A DNA stretch of 64,000 bases from an uncultured Bacteroidota bacterium (GCA_902796805.1 CADBQG010000003.1:1-64000), one strand, 5' to 3'; shown: positions 23,352-33,024, counted from the first letter of the stretch. A program made the numbers and translations. Notes: a model not told the origin generated them from the letters alone.

Positions 23352-24593
23352 ATGAAAAAATTTTACATGTTATTTGTAGCAGTGCTCTTCGCGGTTACAG
23401 CAAGCGCACAGGTTGCACTTCAGAATCCCGTTTCAAACGCCAGGATTCCTTATAAGCCGGCTGACAAGCAGAAGGCTGTTTTCGCTCCTCGCGCCACCAC
23501 TTCCGGCGAGATTTGGATCAATTATCCTGTATGGGACGCAATCTATTTCGGAGCCGACACTGTTGCCGACGGCATGCAAGTCTATTTGCATGGAGACACC
23601 GTAGGCCTTATCTCGTATACAGACGGATATCACACTGCGTGGATTCACTCAATCGCGCAAGTTTATGACTTCAGATCAACTTTCTTTGACGAAATCATGG
23701 ACGAGGGTGAGATGTCTTTCAACGCTACGGAGAAGCTCAACCTTGACTCGATAATGATTTATGGACTATACATTCGTGACGATGACTACACAGGCGTTGA
23801 CACTCTTATTGTAGGTTTCATGGCATTGCCGGAAAACACTCCTCTGTGGACCTTCGGCCAAAACTATCCCAACACATGTCATGTTTCTTCTTATTACGAC
23901 ATGAACACAGGCGTGCAGACTGGAGCCACACACTTCTTCAAGATACCTCTGACAGAAGCTGAAGAGTCTGAGCCAGGCGACCAGCCTGGATTCTATAAGT
24001 ATTCAATCCACTACATTGACGCTGGTATCAAAGACATCACAAACAAGATTTGGCATGTGGCTTTCACATTCAAATCAGGCCAGAACTTTGCTGAAAACGA
24101 CACAATGAAGTCGCGCTTCACCACGTATTTCGACCTCAGTGCCGACCCTGGTTATTTCATTACTCTTGACAACCCTAACAGATGTTCAAACTTGAGCCAT
24201 GGTATGGTCAGCGCTACTTTCACCAACTCTGGCTACAGTGAAGACTACTATCCATGCTTCGCGCTCGGCGATGCCGCTCCAGGCGAAGCTGCGTTCTCAG
24301 ACAACCTCCGCATCAAGGTTTCATGCACAGAGTGCGCTGTTGTCAACGTTCCTGAAATCGAGAAGAACAACCCGACAATCTATCCTAACCCTGCAACCGA
24401 CAAGTTCACTGTTAACCTCGGCAGCAACGAGACCGCAACAGTTCAACTCTACAACATCGTTGGCCAGCAGGTTTACAGCGGCGTTGTTACAGGCTCTGAG
24501 GACATCAAGACCAACCACCTCAACAGCGGCGTTTATATGCTCAAGATAAACCAGAACGGCAAAGTTTACACATCAAAGGTTGTTGTGAAATAA
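23352..24593 (+). CDS. Secreted protein with T9SS type A sorting domain
   Basis: A 413-residue protein with a signal peptide from the Met at 23352 (MKKFYMLFVAVLFAVTASAQ). An unrecognised beta-rich domain occupies about 22-330. The C-terminal T9SS domain starts at about 336, with IYPNPATDKFTVNL, then VQLYNIVGQQVY, SGVYMLKI and a final KVVVK. The family predicts export through the T9SS and anchoring or release at the surface. The cargo part is rich in aspartate and tyrosine; I do not recognise it. The gene stands alone between the tRNA and a clear terminator. Codon use is more T/A-rich than its neighbours, suggesting high expression. Confidence 0.85.
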   Translation: MKKFYMLFVAVLFAVTASAQVALQNPVSNARIPYKPADKQKAVFAPRATTSGEIWINYPVWDAIYFGADTVADGMQVYLHGDTVGLISYTDGYHTAWIHSIAQVYDFRSTFFDEIMDEGEMSFNATEKLNLDSIMIYGLYIRDDDYTGVDTLIVGFMALPENTPLWTFGQNYPNTCHVSSYYDMNTGVQTGATHFFKIPLTEAEESEPGDQPGFYKYSIHYIDAGIKDITNKIWHVAFTFKSGQNFAENDTMKSRFTTYFDLSADPGYFITLDNPNRCSNLSHGMVSATFTNSGYSEDYYPCFALGDAAPGEAAFSDNLRIKVSCTECAVVNVPEIEKNNPTIYPNPATDKFTVNLGSNETATVQLYNIVGQQVYSGVVTGSEDIKTNHLNSGVYMLKINQNGKVYTSKVVVK

Positions 24594-24613
24594 TTTTTGC
24601 CTTCAAAGACACT

Positions 24614-24646
24614 AAGGGAATAATCGCAAGGTTATTCCCTTTTTTA
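24614..24646 (+). terminator. Rho-independent terminator after the T9SS cargo gene
   Basis: AAGGGAATAA pairs with TTATTCCCTT across an 8-base loop and runs into a T tract. Confidence 0.85.
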
Positions 24647-24659
24647 ATATTTAGAAGCC

Positions 24660-25475
24660 ATGTACAATTTCAGAGGAAGAATTAATTCAGGCGACCCGCT
24701 TGTGATGGGAATCCTTAATGTAACCGAGGACTCTTTCTTCGACGGAGGGCGCTACACATCGGAGGAGGCAGTGCTGAGCCGGGCGCGGAGGATAGTGGAG
24801 GATGGCGGCGACATCATCGACGTGGGCGCGATGTCAACGCGGCCAAATGCCGCAGAAATCCCTGAGAATGTCGAAACGGAGAAGATATGCAGCACAGTGC
24901 GCCTTCTGCGCCGACACTTCCCGGAAGCAGTGATATCCGTCGACACGTACCGGTCCTCTGTGGCACAGGCCGCCGTGGAGGAGGGCGCCGACATGGTGAA
25001 CGACATCTCAGGCGGAACGTTCGACAGCAACATGATACCCACGATAGGGAAACTGCAGGTGCCGTATTGCGCAATGCACACACCCGCGCCGCCGCAGACA
25101 ATGCAGTCGATGACCGCTTACGACGACATTCTTGCCGACATCCTGAAGTTCTTCGGCGACCAAATCAGGAAACTTCGCGAACACCATGTGCATGACATAA
25201 TAATCGATCCCGGCTTCGGCTTCGGAAAGACTTTGGAGCAGAACTACTTCCTGATGAAGAACCTGGAAGTGTTCAAGGAACTGGGTTATCCTTTGTTGGT
25301 GGGAATTTCGCGCAAATCGATGATTTACAAGCTTCTCGGCACTGACCCCGACCATGCCCTCAACGGCACCACGGTGCTGAACACAATCGCCTTGATGAAA
25401 GGCGCATCAATCCTGCGTGTTCACGATGTGAAAGAGGCTGTTGAAGCCAGGACGATATTTCTCCAGCAAAAATGA
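24660..25475 (+). CDS. folP: Dihydropteroate synthase
   Basis: FolP joins para-aminobenzoate to the pterin diphosphate in folate synthesis and is the sulfonamide target. The 271-residue protein contains VMGILNVTEDSFFDGGRY (about 15-32), VDTYRSSVAQAAVEEGADMV (about 95-114) and DPGFGFGKTLEQNYFLM (about 181-197). The late family motif GISRKSMI (about 218-225) is also present. Length is normal. It is followed by a lipoprotein gene whose promoter box begins two bases after the folP stop. Confidence 0.95.
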   Translation: MYNFRGRINSGDPLVMGILNVTEDSFFDGGRYTSEEAVLSRARRIVEDGGDIIDVGAMSTRPNAAEIPENVETEKICSTVRLLRRHFPEAVISVDTYRSSVAQAAVEEGADMVNDISGGTFDSNMIPTIGKLQVPYCAMHTPAPPQTMQSMTAYDDILADILKFFGDQIRKLREHHVHDIIIDPGFGFGKTLEQNYFLMKNLEVFKELGYPLLVGISRKSMIYKLLGTDPDHALNGTTVLNTIALMKGASILRVHDVKEAVEARTIFLQQK

Positions 25476-25476
25476 T

Positions 25477-25484
25477 TATCTTTG
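25477..25484 (+). promoter_or_regulatory. Promoter -7 box (TATCTTTG) with near-leaderless transcript
   Basis: Exact TATCTTTG directly after the folP stop and 12 bases before the ATG at 25497. The predicted transcript start leaves only about 6-9 nt before the start codon. A TTG start at 25482 falls inside the promoter box and is rejected. Confidence 0.6.
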
Positions 25485-25496
25485 CAACAAAAAAAA

Positions 25497-26483
25497 ATGC
25501 GCGAACTTTTAGGTTACATATTGATTCCATTGGTCTTGATTACACTTGTAAGCGGTTGTAAATCAAAAAACAACAATATTACAGAAACCAAGATCGATCA
25601 GGATTACAATTATCCTTTCGAAATAATCCGCGACACTATAGCTGCGGATGTCAATGACAAAAGTGCATTGTTTCCGATGAAGGAGGATGTTATAGCTTCC
25701 TTTTTGGAGAAATCGCAGGAATTTGAGGGAAAGAGGTGGAGTGCTGCGTTAGATTTTCCGCAGGAGTGGGGTGTGAAGTGCGTGGAGCGCCTCCAAGAGG
25801 GGAGAGAATTGTGGGAAATACATTCAATAAGCCGGGAAATGGTGTATCTTGTAACCACATCGGGATACGGCACGCAGCGCATACTTGACGTGCTTCCTGT
25901 GGCGATGAGCGTCACAAACCAGGAAGGCGACGAACTTGAAACAGAGAGTTGGACAACCACGCGCCTTCCCGACGGCCAGTTCATCACCGTTAAGGAATAC
26001 GAATGGATATACTCCATGTCGAAGGCCACAAGGCAGGATTTCATCAACAATCCCGAAAAATACCATAGGAAATCGAGGCACACTGAGCAGTTTTTCATAA
26101 ACGGGCAGGGCAGGTTCGAGAAGTCGGAGATTGTGGACACCTTGCCTGACTACAAGGCTGTGGTATTCTATTTCAACCCCGAGGACAAGCCTTTACAATG
26201 GGATGAGACGATACCTCGTCTGCAGTCGTTCTGCGAGGAGAACGGAATCCTTTTCGAGGAGGTTTCGCAGAACTACGACAGGGTTACTGTCAGAGATTTT
26301 GAGTTGACCTTTGCATTGGAGACCGACATCACGCCGTATGTTGCCGAAAGCGGCAGCGGAATGGTGATGCTTGCGAACGACAGCGAGCCCAAGGACGTGC
26401 ATTTCGGCTCTTTCGAGTACATGCGGATGGAGATCCGCAGATTTTTCAAGATTCGCGGTGACTTTGAAGAGGCAGAAAGTTGA
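25497..26483 (+). CDS. Unrecognised lipoprotein (328 aa)
   Basis: The product starts MRELLGYILIPLVLITLVSG with lipid-modified Cys21, giving a clear lipoprotein signal. The remainder is soluble, acidic and about 300 residues long, with no motif I recognise. Around residues 200-290 it has a mixed alpha/beta pattern with VVFYFNPEDKP. It ends with an acidic tail (RGDFEEAES). tilS begins 7 bases later, so the two are probably co-transcribed, but nothing suggests a shared function. Confidence 0.75.
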   Translation: MRELLGYILIPLVLITLVSGCKSKNNNITETKIDQDYNYPFEIIRDTIAADVNDKSALFPMKEDVIASFLEKSQEFEGKRWSAALDFPQEWGVKCVERLQEGRELWEIHSISREMVYLVTTSGYGTQRILDVLPVAMSVTNQEGDELETESWTTTRLPDGQFITVKEYEWIYSMSKATRQDFINNPEKYHRKSRHTEQFFINGQGRFEKSEIVDTLPDYKAVVFYFNPEDKPLQWDETIPRLQSFCEENGILFEEVSQNYDRVTVRDFELTFALETDITPYVAESGSGMVMLANDSEPKDVHFGSFEYMRMEIRRFFKIRGDFEEAES

Positions 26484-26490
26484 TAATTGC

Positions 26491-27828
26491 ATGGAGGGCA
26501 GTATGTTGCGGAGATTTTCTGAATCATTGGGCGAGCTTGCCGGAGCGGACTATGCGGGGAAAAAGTACCTCCTGGCCGTGAGCGGCGGCGCCGACTCCAC
26601 CGTGATGGCAATGCTGTTTCATGCGGCCCGTCTCGACTTTGCAGTAGCCCATTGCAATTTCCACCTCAGAGGCGATGATTCCGACAGGGACATGGAATTT
26701 GTGAAGAAGTTGTCGCAAAACCTTGGTGCAAGGTTGTTTGTGAAGGAATTCGACACTTTGGGGATTCAGAAGAACGAGAAGAAGTCGGTGGAGATGGTTG
26801 CGCGCGACCTGCGCTACGCCTGGTTTGCCGAGATTATGGAAGGTTTCGACTTTTTGGTTACCGCGCACAATGCCAACGACGCGGCAGAGACCCAGATTCT
26901 GAACATCATAAGGGGATCTGGAATGGAAGGTATGCGCTCGATTCCGGAAAAGAACGGATATGTAATACGTCCGATGCTCTCATTCTCGGCCAAGGAGATC
27001 AGAGAGTGGGCGAAGGCCAATGGCGTGCCTTATGTTGAGGATTGCACCAACGCCGACGAGTCGATCAGAAGAAACCGCATCAGGCACTCAGTTGTTCCGG
27101 TTTGCGAAGAAATAAACCCGAATTTCATCGAAACCCACATCCGGAACCGAAAACTGTTTGTCAGACAATACGAGTTCTACCGCCATTTCTTGCAAAAAGA
27201 AATCAACAAGATGGCGAAATATGAAGACGGAGGCGTGAGAATCGACAAAGAAAGCCTCTTTAAGTCTTTTGATCCGCAGATACTTCTTTATGAAATACTC
27301 TCCAGATATGGTTTTTCAGGGGATACGAGCTTCAAGATTGCGGAAAAGGGAGACATTCCGACAGGAAAAACATTCTATTCCAGGACACATAAACTGCTTG
27401 TAGAGAGGAAGTGTTTGATAGTGAGCGAAATAGAAAAAGATGTACAGGAAGAAACATTGATTTCCGGCTTTTCCGGTTTGGCCGCTCATTTTCTGATAGA
27501 AGAGCATATTAAAGAGGGGAGAGTCCTTTTCGACAAGGATCCTTTTGTCTTTTATGTTCCGGCAGAGAAGCTGCAATTCCCTTTGCGGATAAGGTTTTGG
27601 AAGCATGGCGACTACTTTTGTCCTCTCGGGGCGAAGGGCAGAAAAAAGCTCAGCGATTTCTTTATCGATGAAAAGGTGAGTCTTTTCGACAAGGGTAGAA
27701 TACCCATTTTGTGTGATGATGACGCCATAATGTGGATTATTGGATATCGTTCCGACAGGAGGTTCAAGGTTGACGGCAATACAGTGAAGTATTACAAACT
27801 TACATATCTGAAGAAAGACAATGCATAG
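26491..27828 (+). CDS. tilS: tRNA(Ile)-lysidine synthase
   Basis: TilS adds lysine to C34 of the CAU-anticodon isoleucine tRNA so that it reads AUA. The 445-residue protein has the PP-loop SGGADST (about 31-37), HCNFHLRGDDSDRD (about 55-68) and TAHNANDAAETQ. A C-terminal tRNA-recognition domain ends around DRRFKVDGNT. The start could be 26491 or 26503, where GGAGGG lies 5 bases upstream; the frame upstream of 26491 overlaps the lipoprotein gene and is not credible. The 3' half is more AT-rich than the 5' half. It overlaps the next gene by 8 bases. Confidence 0.92.
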   Translation: MEGSMLRRFSESLGELAGADYAGKKYLLAVSGGADSTVMAMLFHAARLDFAVAHCNFHLRGDDSDRDMEFVKKLSQNLGARLFVKEFDTLGIQKNEKKSVEMVARDLRYAWFAEIMEGFDFLVTAHNANDAAETQILNIIRGSGMEGMRSIPEKNGYVIRPMLSFSAKEIREWAKANGVPYVEDCTNADESIRRNRIRHSVVPVCEEINPNFIETHIRNRKLFVRQYEFYRHFLQKEINKMAKYEDGGVRIDKESLFKSFDPQILLYEILSRYGFSGDTSFKIAEKGDIPTGKTFYSRTHKLLVERKCLIVSEIEKDVQEETLISGFSGLAAHFLIEEHIKEGRVLFDKDPFVFYVPAEKLQFPLRIRFWKHGDYFCPLGAKGRKKLSDFFIDEKVSLFDKGRIPILCDDDAIMWIIGYRSDRRFKVDGNTVKYYKLTYLKKDNA

Positions 27829-28945
27829 AAAATCAGCGTTTATGATGTTTTTGATATTATTTTTAGTGATGGCGGCCGGAATTCTTTATTTAGGATTTCG
27901 CACAGCCTTTGTGTTTCAGGCCAAACCGTATATTTTCATACTGCTTTACACGGTGATTCTATTCTTTGCTTTCGGGATGATGATGGCCGGAATGAAAATG
28001 AAGAGCCTCGGCCCGGTGATGCATGTGCTGTATGTTTTGGGAAACGTTTTTGTGGGTGTTCTGCTCTACCAACTTCTGTCATTCATTGTTGTGGACATAA
28101 TCAGCCTTTTTGCCCATTTCAGTCCTAAAATGTTCGGGTTGATTGCGTTTTTGGCCACGCTGAGCGTATCAATGTGCGCGATTATTATTGCGGCAACTCC
28201 GAGAACGAAAACAACAGACATCAAGGTCGGAAACCTGCAAAGTCCTGTCAGGGTGGTGCACCTCACCGACCTGCACCTTGGGCATTATCGTGGCAAACGC
28301 AACCTCGAGAAGATTGTGCGTATCACAAACGAGCAGTCGCCCGACTTGGTGGTCATAACCGGCGATTTGTTTGAAAGCGAGTATAATTTGAACGAGAGCA
28401 CGCTTTCTCCTTTGAAAGATATAAAGGCACCCGTTTATTTTGTTGACGGGAACCACGACATTTACACAAACGACTCAAAGGTGAAGCGTCTCGTTGCGGA
28501 TGCCGGTGCGCGCGTGCTTGAGAACGAGATGGTTGAAGAGTGCGGCATTCAGATAATCGGTTTGGACTACATGGACGCCGACAACAACAGCACCGAGGAT
28601 GTTGTCCCGCATGAATCCAAAACGCAGACCATCAGGAACACGATGCCAAAGTTCGTGATTGACAGCGCGAAGCCGTCGATAGTGCTGCACCATTCTCCCA
28701 TAGGCGGGAGGTTCATTGCCGAGGCCGGCGCCGGCCTTTTCCTTGCCGGGCACACCCACGGCGGACAGATGTTTCCTCTCACAATCATCAACAATTACCT
28801 TTTTGAGTTCAACAGGGGGCTTTACGAGAAGTATGGGATGCAGGTGTATGTGTCGTGCGGTACCGGTACGTTTGGCCCGCCGATGCGGTTCGGCACCACA
28901 AGTGAGATAGCAGTCCTCAACCTTCTTCCCGCCGGCAACAGATAA
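27821..28945 (+). CDS. Membrane-bound metallophosphoesterase
   Basis: A 374-residue protein. Four predicted membrane helices (about 7-27, 34-52, 68-92, 102-122) are followed by a calcineurin-like phosphoesterase domain. The metal-binding motifs are clear: DLHLGH (about 152-157), GDLFE, GNHDIY (about 213-218), HHSP and GHTHGG (about 309-314). The family includes YaeI/YkuE-type enzymes acting on lipid-linked or other phosphoesters; the substrate here is unknown. Confidence 0.85.
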   Translation: MHRKSAFMMFLILFLVMAAGILYLGFRTAFVFQAKPYIFILLYTVILFFAFGMMMAGMKMKSLGPVMHVLYVLGNVFVGVLLYQLLSFIVVDIISLFAHFSPKMFGLIAFLATLSVSMCAIIIAATPRTKTTDIKVGNLQSPVRVVHLTDLHLGHYRGKRNLEKIVRITNEQSPDLVVITGDLFESEYNLNESTLSPLKDIKAPVYFVDGNHDIYTNDSKVKRLVADAGARVLENEMVEECGIQIIGLDYMDADNNSTEDVVPHESKTQTIRNTMPKFVIDSAKPSIVLHHSPIGGRFIAEAGAGLFLAGHTHGGQMFPLTIINNYLFEFNRGLYEKYGMQVYVSCGTGTFGPPMRFGTTSEIAVLNLLPAGNR

Positions 28946-28951
28946 AAACGC

Positions 28952-28959
28952 TATTTTTG
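28952..28959 (+). promoter_or_regulatory. Promoter -7 box (TATTTTTG)
   Basis: TATTTTTG in the 34-base gap before the small membrane protein at 28980; the leader would be about 15 nt. Confidence 0.5.
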
Positions 28960-28979
28960 CACAATCACGATTTACCTCG

Positions 28980-29456
28980 ATGATGGATATAAATAACACA
29001 GGAGACACAGAAAACAGACCACGCAGGACAGTGGTACTGTGGATATTGGCTGTACTTACCATGCTTAACACAGGGTTCTCGGCAATCACGTACACCGCAT
29101 TGGCGCTCAATCCGGGAATCATGGAGCAGTCATTCGAGAGTGTCAGGAAGACGGGGATGTTTCCTGACGACAAGGTGGAACAGATGGCCGCCGTTTACGC
29201 GTCTGTAGAAAGTTGGCAGTATTTCCTTCTTGCCGTCGTGCAGGCGGTCATTTTTTCAGGCGCCTTTATAATGCTGAGCAGGCTCAACAGAATAGGACTT
29301 CATTTTTACGTAATCGGGCAGATATTACAGTTCTGTGTGCTTAACTTCGTGATTGGCGGCCAGGTTGCGATGGACATTAACGCTGTGATAACCGCAATAC
29401 TCTGGGTTTTGATGTATTCAACCCAGCTTCGGTTCATGCAAAAAGAAGAAAAATAG
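28980..29456 (+). CDS. Small four-helix integral membrane protein of unknown function
   Basis: 158 residues with hydrophobic segments at about 18-40, 76-98, 105-125 and 130-148. A polar, arginine-containing N-terminus precedes them and a lysine/glutamate tail follows. No family motif is recognised. The second Met (28983) is an equally possible start. It has its own promoter box and precedes sufS by 29 bases. Confidence 0.7.
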   Translation: MMDINNTGDTENRPRRTVVLWILAVLTMLNTGFSAITYTALALNPGIMEQSFESVRKTGMFPDDKVEQMAAVYASVESWQYFLLAVVQAVIFSGAFIMLSRLNRIGLHFYVIGQILQFCVLNFVIGGQVAMDINAVITAILWVLMYSTQLRFMQKEEK

Positions 29457-29485
29457 AAAATCATTGCATTTTTCACTATAGAACA

Positions 29486-30688
29486 ATGAGAAGAGAAGAT
29501 TTTCCGATATTGAAGCAGGAGGTGTATGGCCGGCCGCTCGTTTATCTTGACAACGCGGCCACAACCCAGAAGCCCAAGGTGGTTATAGACGCTTTGGACG
29601 AATACTATTCCAAGTATAACAGCAACATACACAGGGGAGTGCACTACCTCAGCTCGCACGCCACCGCTGAATTTGAAGAAGCGAGGAAGACAGTTCAGAA
29701 TTTCATAAATGCAGGGTCTGACTGTGAGATAATATTCACCAGAGGGACGACGGAGTCGATAAACCTTGTGGCGTCCTCGTTTGGAAAGACATTTTTCGGG
29801 GAGGGCGACGAGGTGGTTGTTTCCGAGATGGAGCATCATTCAAACATTGTGCCGTGGCAGATTGCCTGTGCCGACCGTGGCGCGAAGTTGAAAGTCTTGA
29901 AATTCAACGATAAGGGTGAAATTGACATTGCCGATTTAGAGAAGTTGCTCTCCCCGCGGACAAAGATAGTGGCCATAACCCACGTTTCAAATTCGTTAGG
30001 CACGGTTAATCCGATAGAAAAGATTGTTGAAGTGGCGCACAGCAAAGGAGTTCCTGTTTTGGTTGACGGGGCGCAGGCCGTGGCCCATCTGCCTGTCGAT
30101 GTGAGAAAGACAGACTGTGACTTCTATTGTTTTTCGGGACACAAGATGTATGCCCCGATGGGAGTTGGCGTTCTTTATGGGAAGAAGGAGTTGCTGGAGC
30201 AGATGGAGCCATATCAGGGCGGTGGTGAGATGATAAGGGAAGTTACATTCGAGAAGACCACATACAACGACCTGCCTTTCAAGTTCGAGGCCGGCACACC
30301 GTCGGTTGGCGATGTGTTCGGTTTGCGAAAGGCCATCGAATACATGCAGGAAACGGGGCTCTGTGAGATTGAAAGACATGAGCAAAGCCTTATGAAGTAT
30401 GCGCTTGAAAGGCTCGGGAATGTTGTAGGAATGCGTTTTATCGGAGAAGCCGCCAACCGTGCCGGTGCGGTTTCCTTCCTGATAGGCGACATCCACCCGT
30501 ATGATTTGGGTGTTCTTCTTGATCATCAAGGTGTTGCAGTGAGAACAGGTCATCATTGCACGCAACCGGTGATGGATCGTTTCGGCATTCCCGGTACTGT
30601 GCGCGCGTCATTTGCGCTCTATAACACCACAGAGGACATAGATTCGCTTGTGGCCGCAATTGAAAAAGCAAAACAGATGTTATCATGA
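29486..30688 (+). CDS. sufS: Cysteine desulfurase SufS
   Basis: SufS is a pyridoxal-phosphate enzyme that takes sulfur from cysteine for Fe-S cluster assembly. The 400-residue protein has the group II signature. The PLP lysine lies in YCFSGHKMYAPMG (Lys near residue 218) and the catalytic Cys in VRTGHHCTQPVM (Cys near 354). It begins with the typical DFPIL...VYLDNAATTQKP pattern. sufBCD are not in this window, and its partner sufE lies about 31 kb away on the other strand. It overlaps the next gene by 4 bases (ATGA). Confidence 0.95.
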   Translation: MRREDFPILKQEVYGRPLVYLDNAATTQKPKVVIDALDEYYSKYNSNIHRGVHYLSSHATAEFEEARKTVQNFINAGSDCEIIFTRGTTESINLVASSFGKTFFGEGDEVVVSEMEHHSNIVPWQIACADRGAKLKVLKFNDKGEIDIADLEKLLSPRTKIVAITHVSNSLGTVNPIEKIVEVAHSKGVPVLVDGAQAVAHLPVDVRKTDCDFYCFSGHKMYAPMGVGVLYGKKELLEQMEPYQGGGEMIREVTFEKTTYNDLPFKFEAGTPSVGDVFGLRKAIEYMQETGLCEIERHEQSLMKYALERLGNVVGMRFIGEAANRAGAVSFLIGDIHPYDLGVLLDHQGVAVRTGHHCTQPVMDRFGIPGTVRASFALYNTTEDIDSLVAAIEKAKQMLS

Positions 30689-31464
30689 ACAGAAACACTT
30701 ATGCCATCATAACGGGGGGAAGTTCAGGCATAGGCTCTGCATACGCGGAAGAGTGGGCGCGAAGAGGATACAACATTCTGATAGTGAGCAACCGCGAAGA
30801 CCTGAACGCTGAAGAGCAGAAGCGATTGCAAGGTTTATATCCAGATTTAACGATAAGGTCTAAATATCAGGATCTGGCAAAAACCGCTGCCGCTCAAGAG
30901 TTGTATGACTATTGCATGGCGGAAAATTTAGAGGTCGAAGTTTTGGTCAACAATGCGGGAATGTTCTATTTCGGGGCCGTTGTTGAAAAGCCGGCGGCCC
31001 TGAGCCAAACCATGACCGCATTGCACTGCGACACGCCAGTGGCGCTTTGCGTGCTTTTCGGCTCCGAGATGAAGCGCCGTGGCAAGGGCGTTATAATCAA
31101 TGCAAGCTCGATAACAGCATTTATGAGTTTCCCCACAATAGCTGTATATCAGGCTTCGAAGGCCTTTCTGCTCAGATTCTCAAAAGGTCTCTCATACGAA
31201 CTTTCACATCATGGTGTGAAGGTTTGCTGTGTGTGTCCCGGCGCGGTTGACACGGACCTTTACAATCTGCCAGTCACTACAAGGAAGATTTTGCGCAAGA
31301 CGGGGATCATGCTTTCGCCGCGGCAGGTTGCCAGGAGAGGCGTGAGGGCTGCATTGCGTGGCAGGAAAGTGAAGATACCCGGAGCAATCAACTGGTTTTT
31401 CGTGTTTATATGTTTTCTGGTGCCAGGCTTTTTGATTGACCTTGTCAAGAAGAAATTTGTGTAG
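30685..31464 (+). CDS. Short-chain dehydrogenase/reductase (SDR)
   Basis: A 259-residue classical SDR with the cofactor motif TGGSSGIGSAYAEEWARRG (about 10-28), NNAGM (about 89-93) and the catalytic Ser and YQASK (about 153-157). A hydrophobic C-terminal segment (WFFVFICFLVPGFLIDLV, about 237-254) suggests membrane association, as in DltE-like and 17-beta-HSD-like SDRs. The substrate is unknown. It is coupled to sufS by a 4-base overlap and converges with yigZ. Confidence 0.88.
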   Translation: MNRNTYAIITGGSSGIGSAYAEEWARRGYNILIVSNREDLNAEEQKRLQGLYPDLTIRSKYQDLAKTAAAQELYDYCMAENLEVEVLVNNAGMFYFGAVVEKPAALSQTMTALHCDTPVALCVLFGSEMKRRGKGVIINASSITAFMSFPTIAVYQASKAFLLRFSKGLSYELSHHGVKVCCVCPGAVDTDLYNLPVTTRKILRKTGIMLSPRQVARRGVRAALRGRKVKIPGAINWFFVFICFLVPGFLIDLVKKKFV

Positions 31465-31475
31465 AAAACGGGTTT

Positions 31476-32078
31476 TCAAATGTTTTCAACCGTTGTGCCG
31501 CTAATTTTGCGCAAAGATTCCGCAACTTTGTCGGCGGAGCAGAGCCTTACGGACACAATGTAAGTGCAGTTAAGGTCGCTTTGCCTGTCAAGAATTTGTA
31601 TATCAGGGTTTTTCAGAATCTGCATTACATCGTTCATGTTTGCGTACTCGAAAGTGACGCGGTATTTCAGCTCGATGAATCTTTCAATGATGTTGGCGTT
31701 GTCGAGGGCGTCTTTGGCGGCTGCCTTGTAAGCGTTCTGCAATCCGCTGACACCGAGTTTTATGCCGCCGAAATACCGCACCACAACAATAAGTGTGTCG
31801 GTAACATCCTTTGAAAGCATCTGTCCGTGGATAGGGCGTCCGGCGGTTCCCGAAGGTTCGCCGTTGTCGTTAACTCTGTAGGCGTCCTTGCGCGGCCCCA
31901 GGATGTAGGCGTAGCAGTGATGGCGGGCGTCCCAGTGCTTCTTCTGAATCTCGGCGAGCCGCTGCTTGACCTCGGCTTCTGTTGAAACAGGAAAGGCGTA
32001 TGCAATGAACTTGCTTCTCTTCTCGCTGTAAAACCCTTCGGCAGGCTTTTCTATTGTCTTATACGTGTCTTCGAACAT
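31476..32078 (-). CDS. YigZ/IMPACT family protein
   Basis: A 200-residue protein. The N-terminal IMPACT domain has EKRSKFIAYAFPVSTEAEVK (about 18-37), HWDARHHCYAYILG and NDNGEPSGTAGRPI (about 74-87). A C-terminal domain follows from about residue 135. The family is universal in bacteria and linked to translation or ribosome-related stress, but its biochemical role is uncertain. The start at 32078 gives the family N-terminus (MFEDTYKTIEKP) and overlaps the end of ribD by 20 bases. Confidence 0.88.
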   Translation of the reverse strand: MFEDTYKTIEKPAEGFYSEKRSKFIAYAFPVSTEAEVKQRLAEIQKKHWDARHHCYAYILGPRKDAYRVNDNGEPSGTAGRPIHGQMLSKDVTDTLIVVVRYFGGIKLGVSGLQNAYKAAAKDALDNANIIERFIELKYRVTFEYANMNDVMQILKNPDIQILDRQSDLNCTYIVSVRLCSADKVAESLRKISGTTVENI

Positions 32079-33024
32079 AGAACAGTCTGTTTCCGTCAAT
32101 ATTGATTGTCTTTCCGGGAGTTCCAGGCATTTTAGGGGCTTCAAGCCCTCTTCCCCATCTTATGTCGCCCACAAGAATCCTGGCTTCGTCCCACAGACCG
32201 CAGTCAATGAACTTGTCGAGGGTTTTCCTCCCGCCCTCAACAATCACCGACTGCACGTTCAAGGCAAACAGCTGTCCTACAGCCTCGTGGACATTATCGG
32301 AGAGGGGGGTGTAATCATTTCTGGAGAGTATTTCAGAGCCGCGCTGCATGACAAACCTTCCCGGGTTTTTTCCGGCATATTCCCGGGTTGTGAGTTGCGG
32401 TCTGTCGTTGTTCATGGTGTTGAAGCCCACCAGTATGGCGTCTTCCTCGCCGCGCCATTTGTGTGTCAGGACTTTGAGTGCCCGGTTGGTGATCCAGTTG
32501 GACATGTTTTTGTCATACTCTCTGTCTATGTCCATAAATCCGTCCTCGGTCTGCGCCCACTTTAGGATTATGTATGGTCTTTTTTTTCTGTGGAATGTAA
32601 AGAACCGTCTGTTCAGGTCTTCGCATTCCTGCTTGCAGACATCCACCACAACTTCAACGCCGGCGTTGCGCAGTTTGGCGATGCCGGTGCCGTTGACCAC
32701 GTTGTTGCAGTCAACCGAGCCTATCACTACTTTTGGTATGCCGTGGCGTATGATGGCATCGGCACACGGGGGAGTCTTGCCGAAGTGAGAGCATGGCTCG
32801 AGGTTCACATAAAGCACGCTTTCTTTCAGCAAATTCTCGTCGTTCACCGAGTTGATGGCGTTTATTTCGGCATGAGGACCGCCGTATTCATGATGGTAGC
32901 CTTCTCCTATGATTTTCCCTTCATGCACTATTACCGAACCCACCAACGGATTAGGCGATGTGTACCCAAGTCCCGCCGCCGCGAGCTGGAGGCATCTGCG
33001 GATGTATGTCTCATCGAAGGTCAT
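32059..33024 (-). CDS. ribD: Bifunctional riboflavin deaminase/reductase RibD
   Basis: RibD carries out two steps of riboflavin synthesis: deamination of the pyrimidine and reduction of the ribosyl side chain. The 321-residue protein has an N-terminal zinc deaminase domain, with HAEINAI (about 51-57) and EPCSHFGKTPPC (about 75-86) supplying the ligands. A reductase domain of the dihydrofolate-reductase fold runs from about 145 to 321, with VEGGRKTL near residue 268. The start at 33024 shares a base with the stop of the upstream gene (TGATG), so translation is likely coupled. Confidence 0.93.
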   Translation of the reverse strand: MTFDETYIRRCLQLAAAGLGYTSPNPLVGSVIVHEGKIIGEGYHHEYGGPHAEINAINSVNDENLLKESVLYVNLEPCSHFGKTPPCADAIIRHGIPKVVIGSVDCNNVVNGTGIAKLRNAGVEVVVDVCKQECEDLNRRFFTFHRKKRPYIILKWAQTEDGFMDIDREYDKNMSNWITNRALKVLTHKWRGEEDAILVGFNTMNNDRPQLTTREYAGKNPGRFVMQRGSEILSRNDYTPLSDNVHEAVGQLFALNVQSVIVEGGRKTLDKFIDCGLWDEARILVGDIRWGRGLEAPKMPGTPGKTINIDGNRLFYVRRHV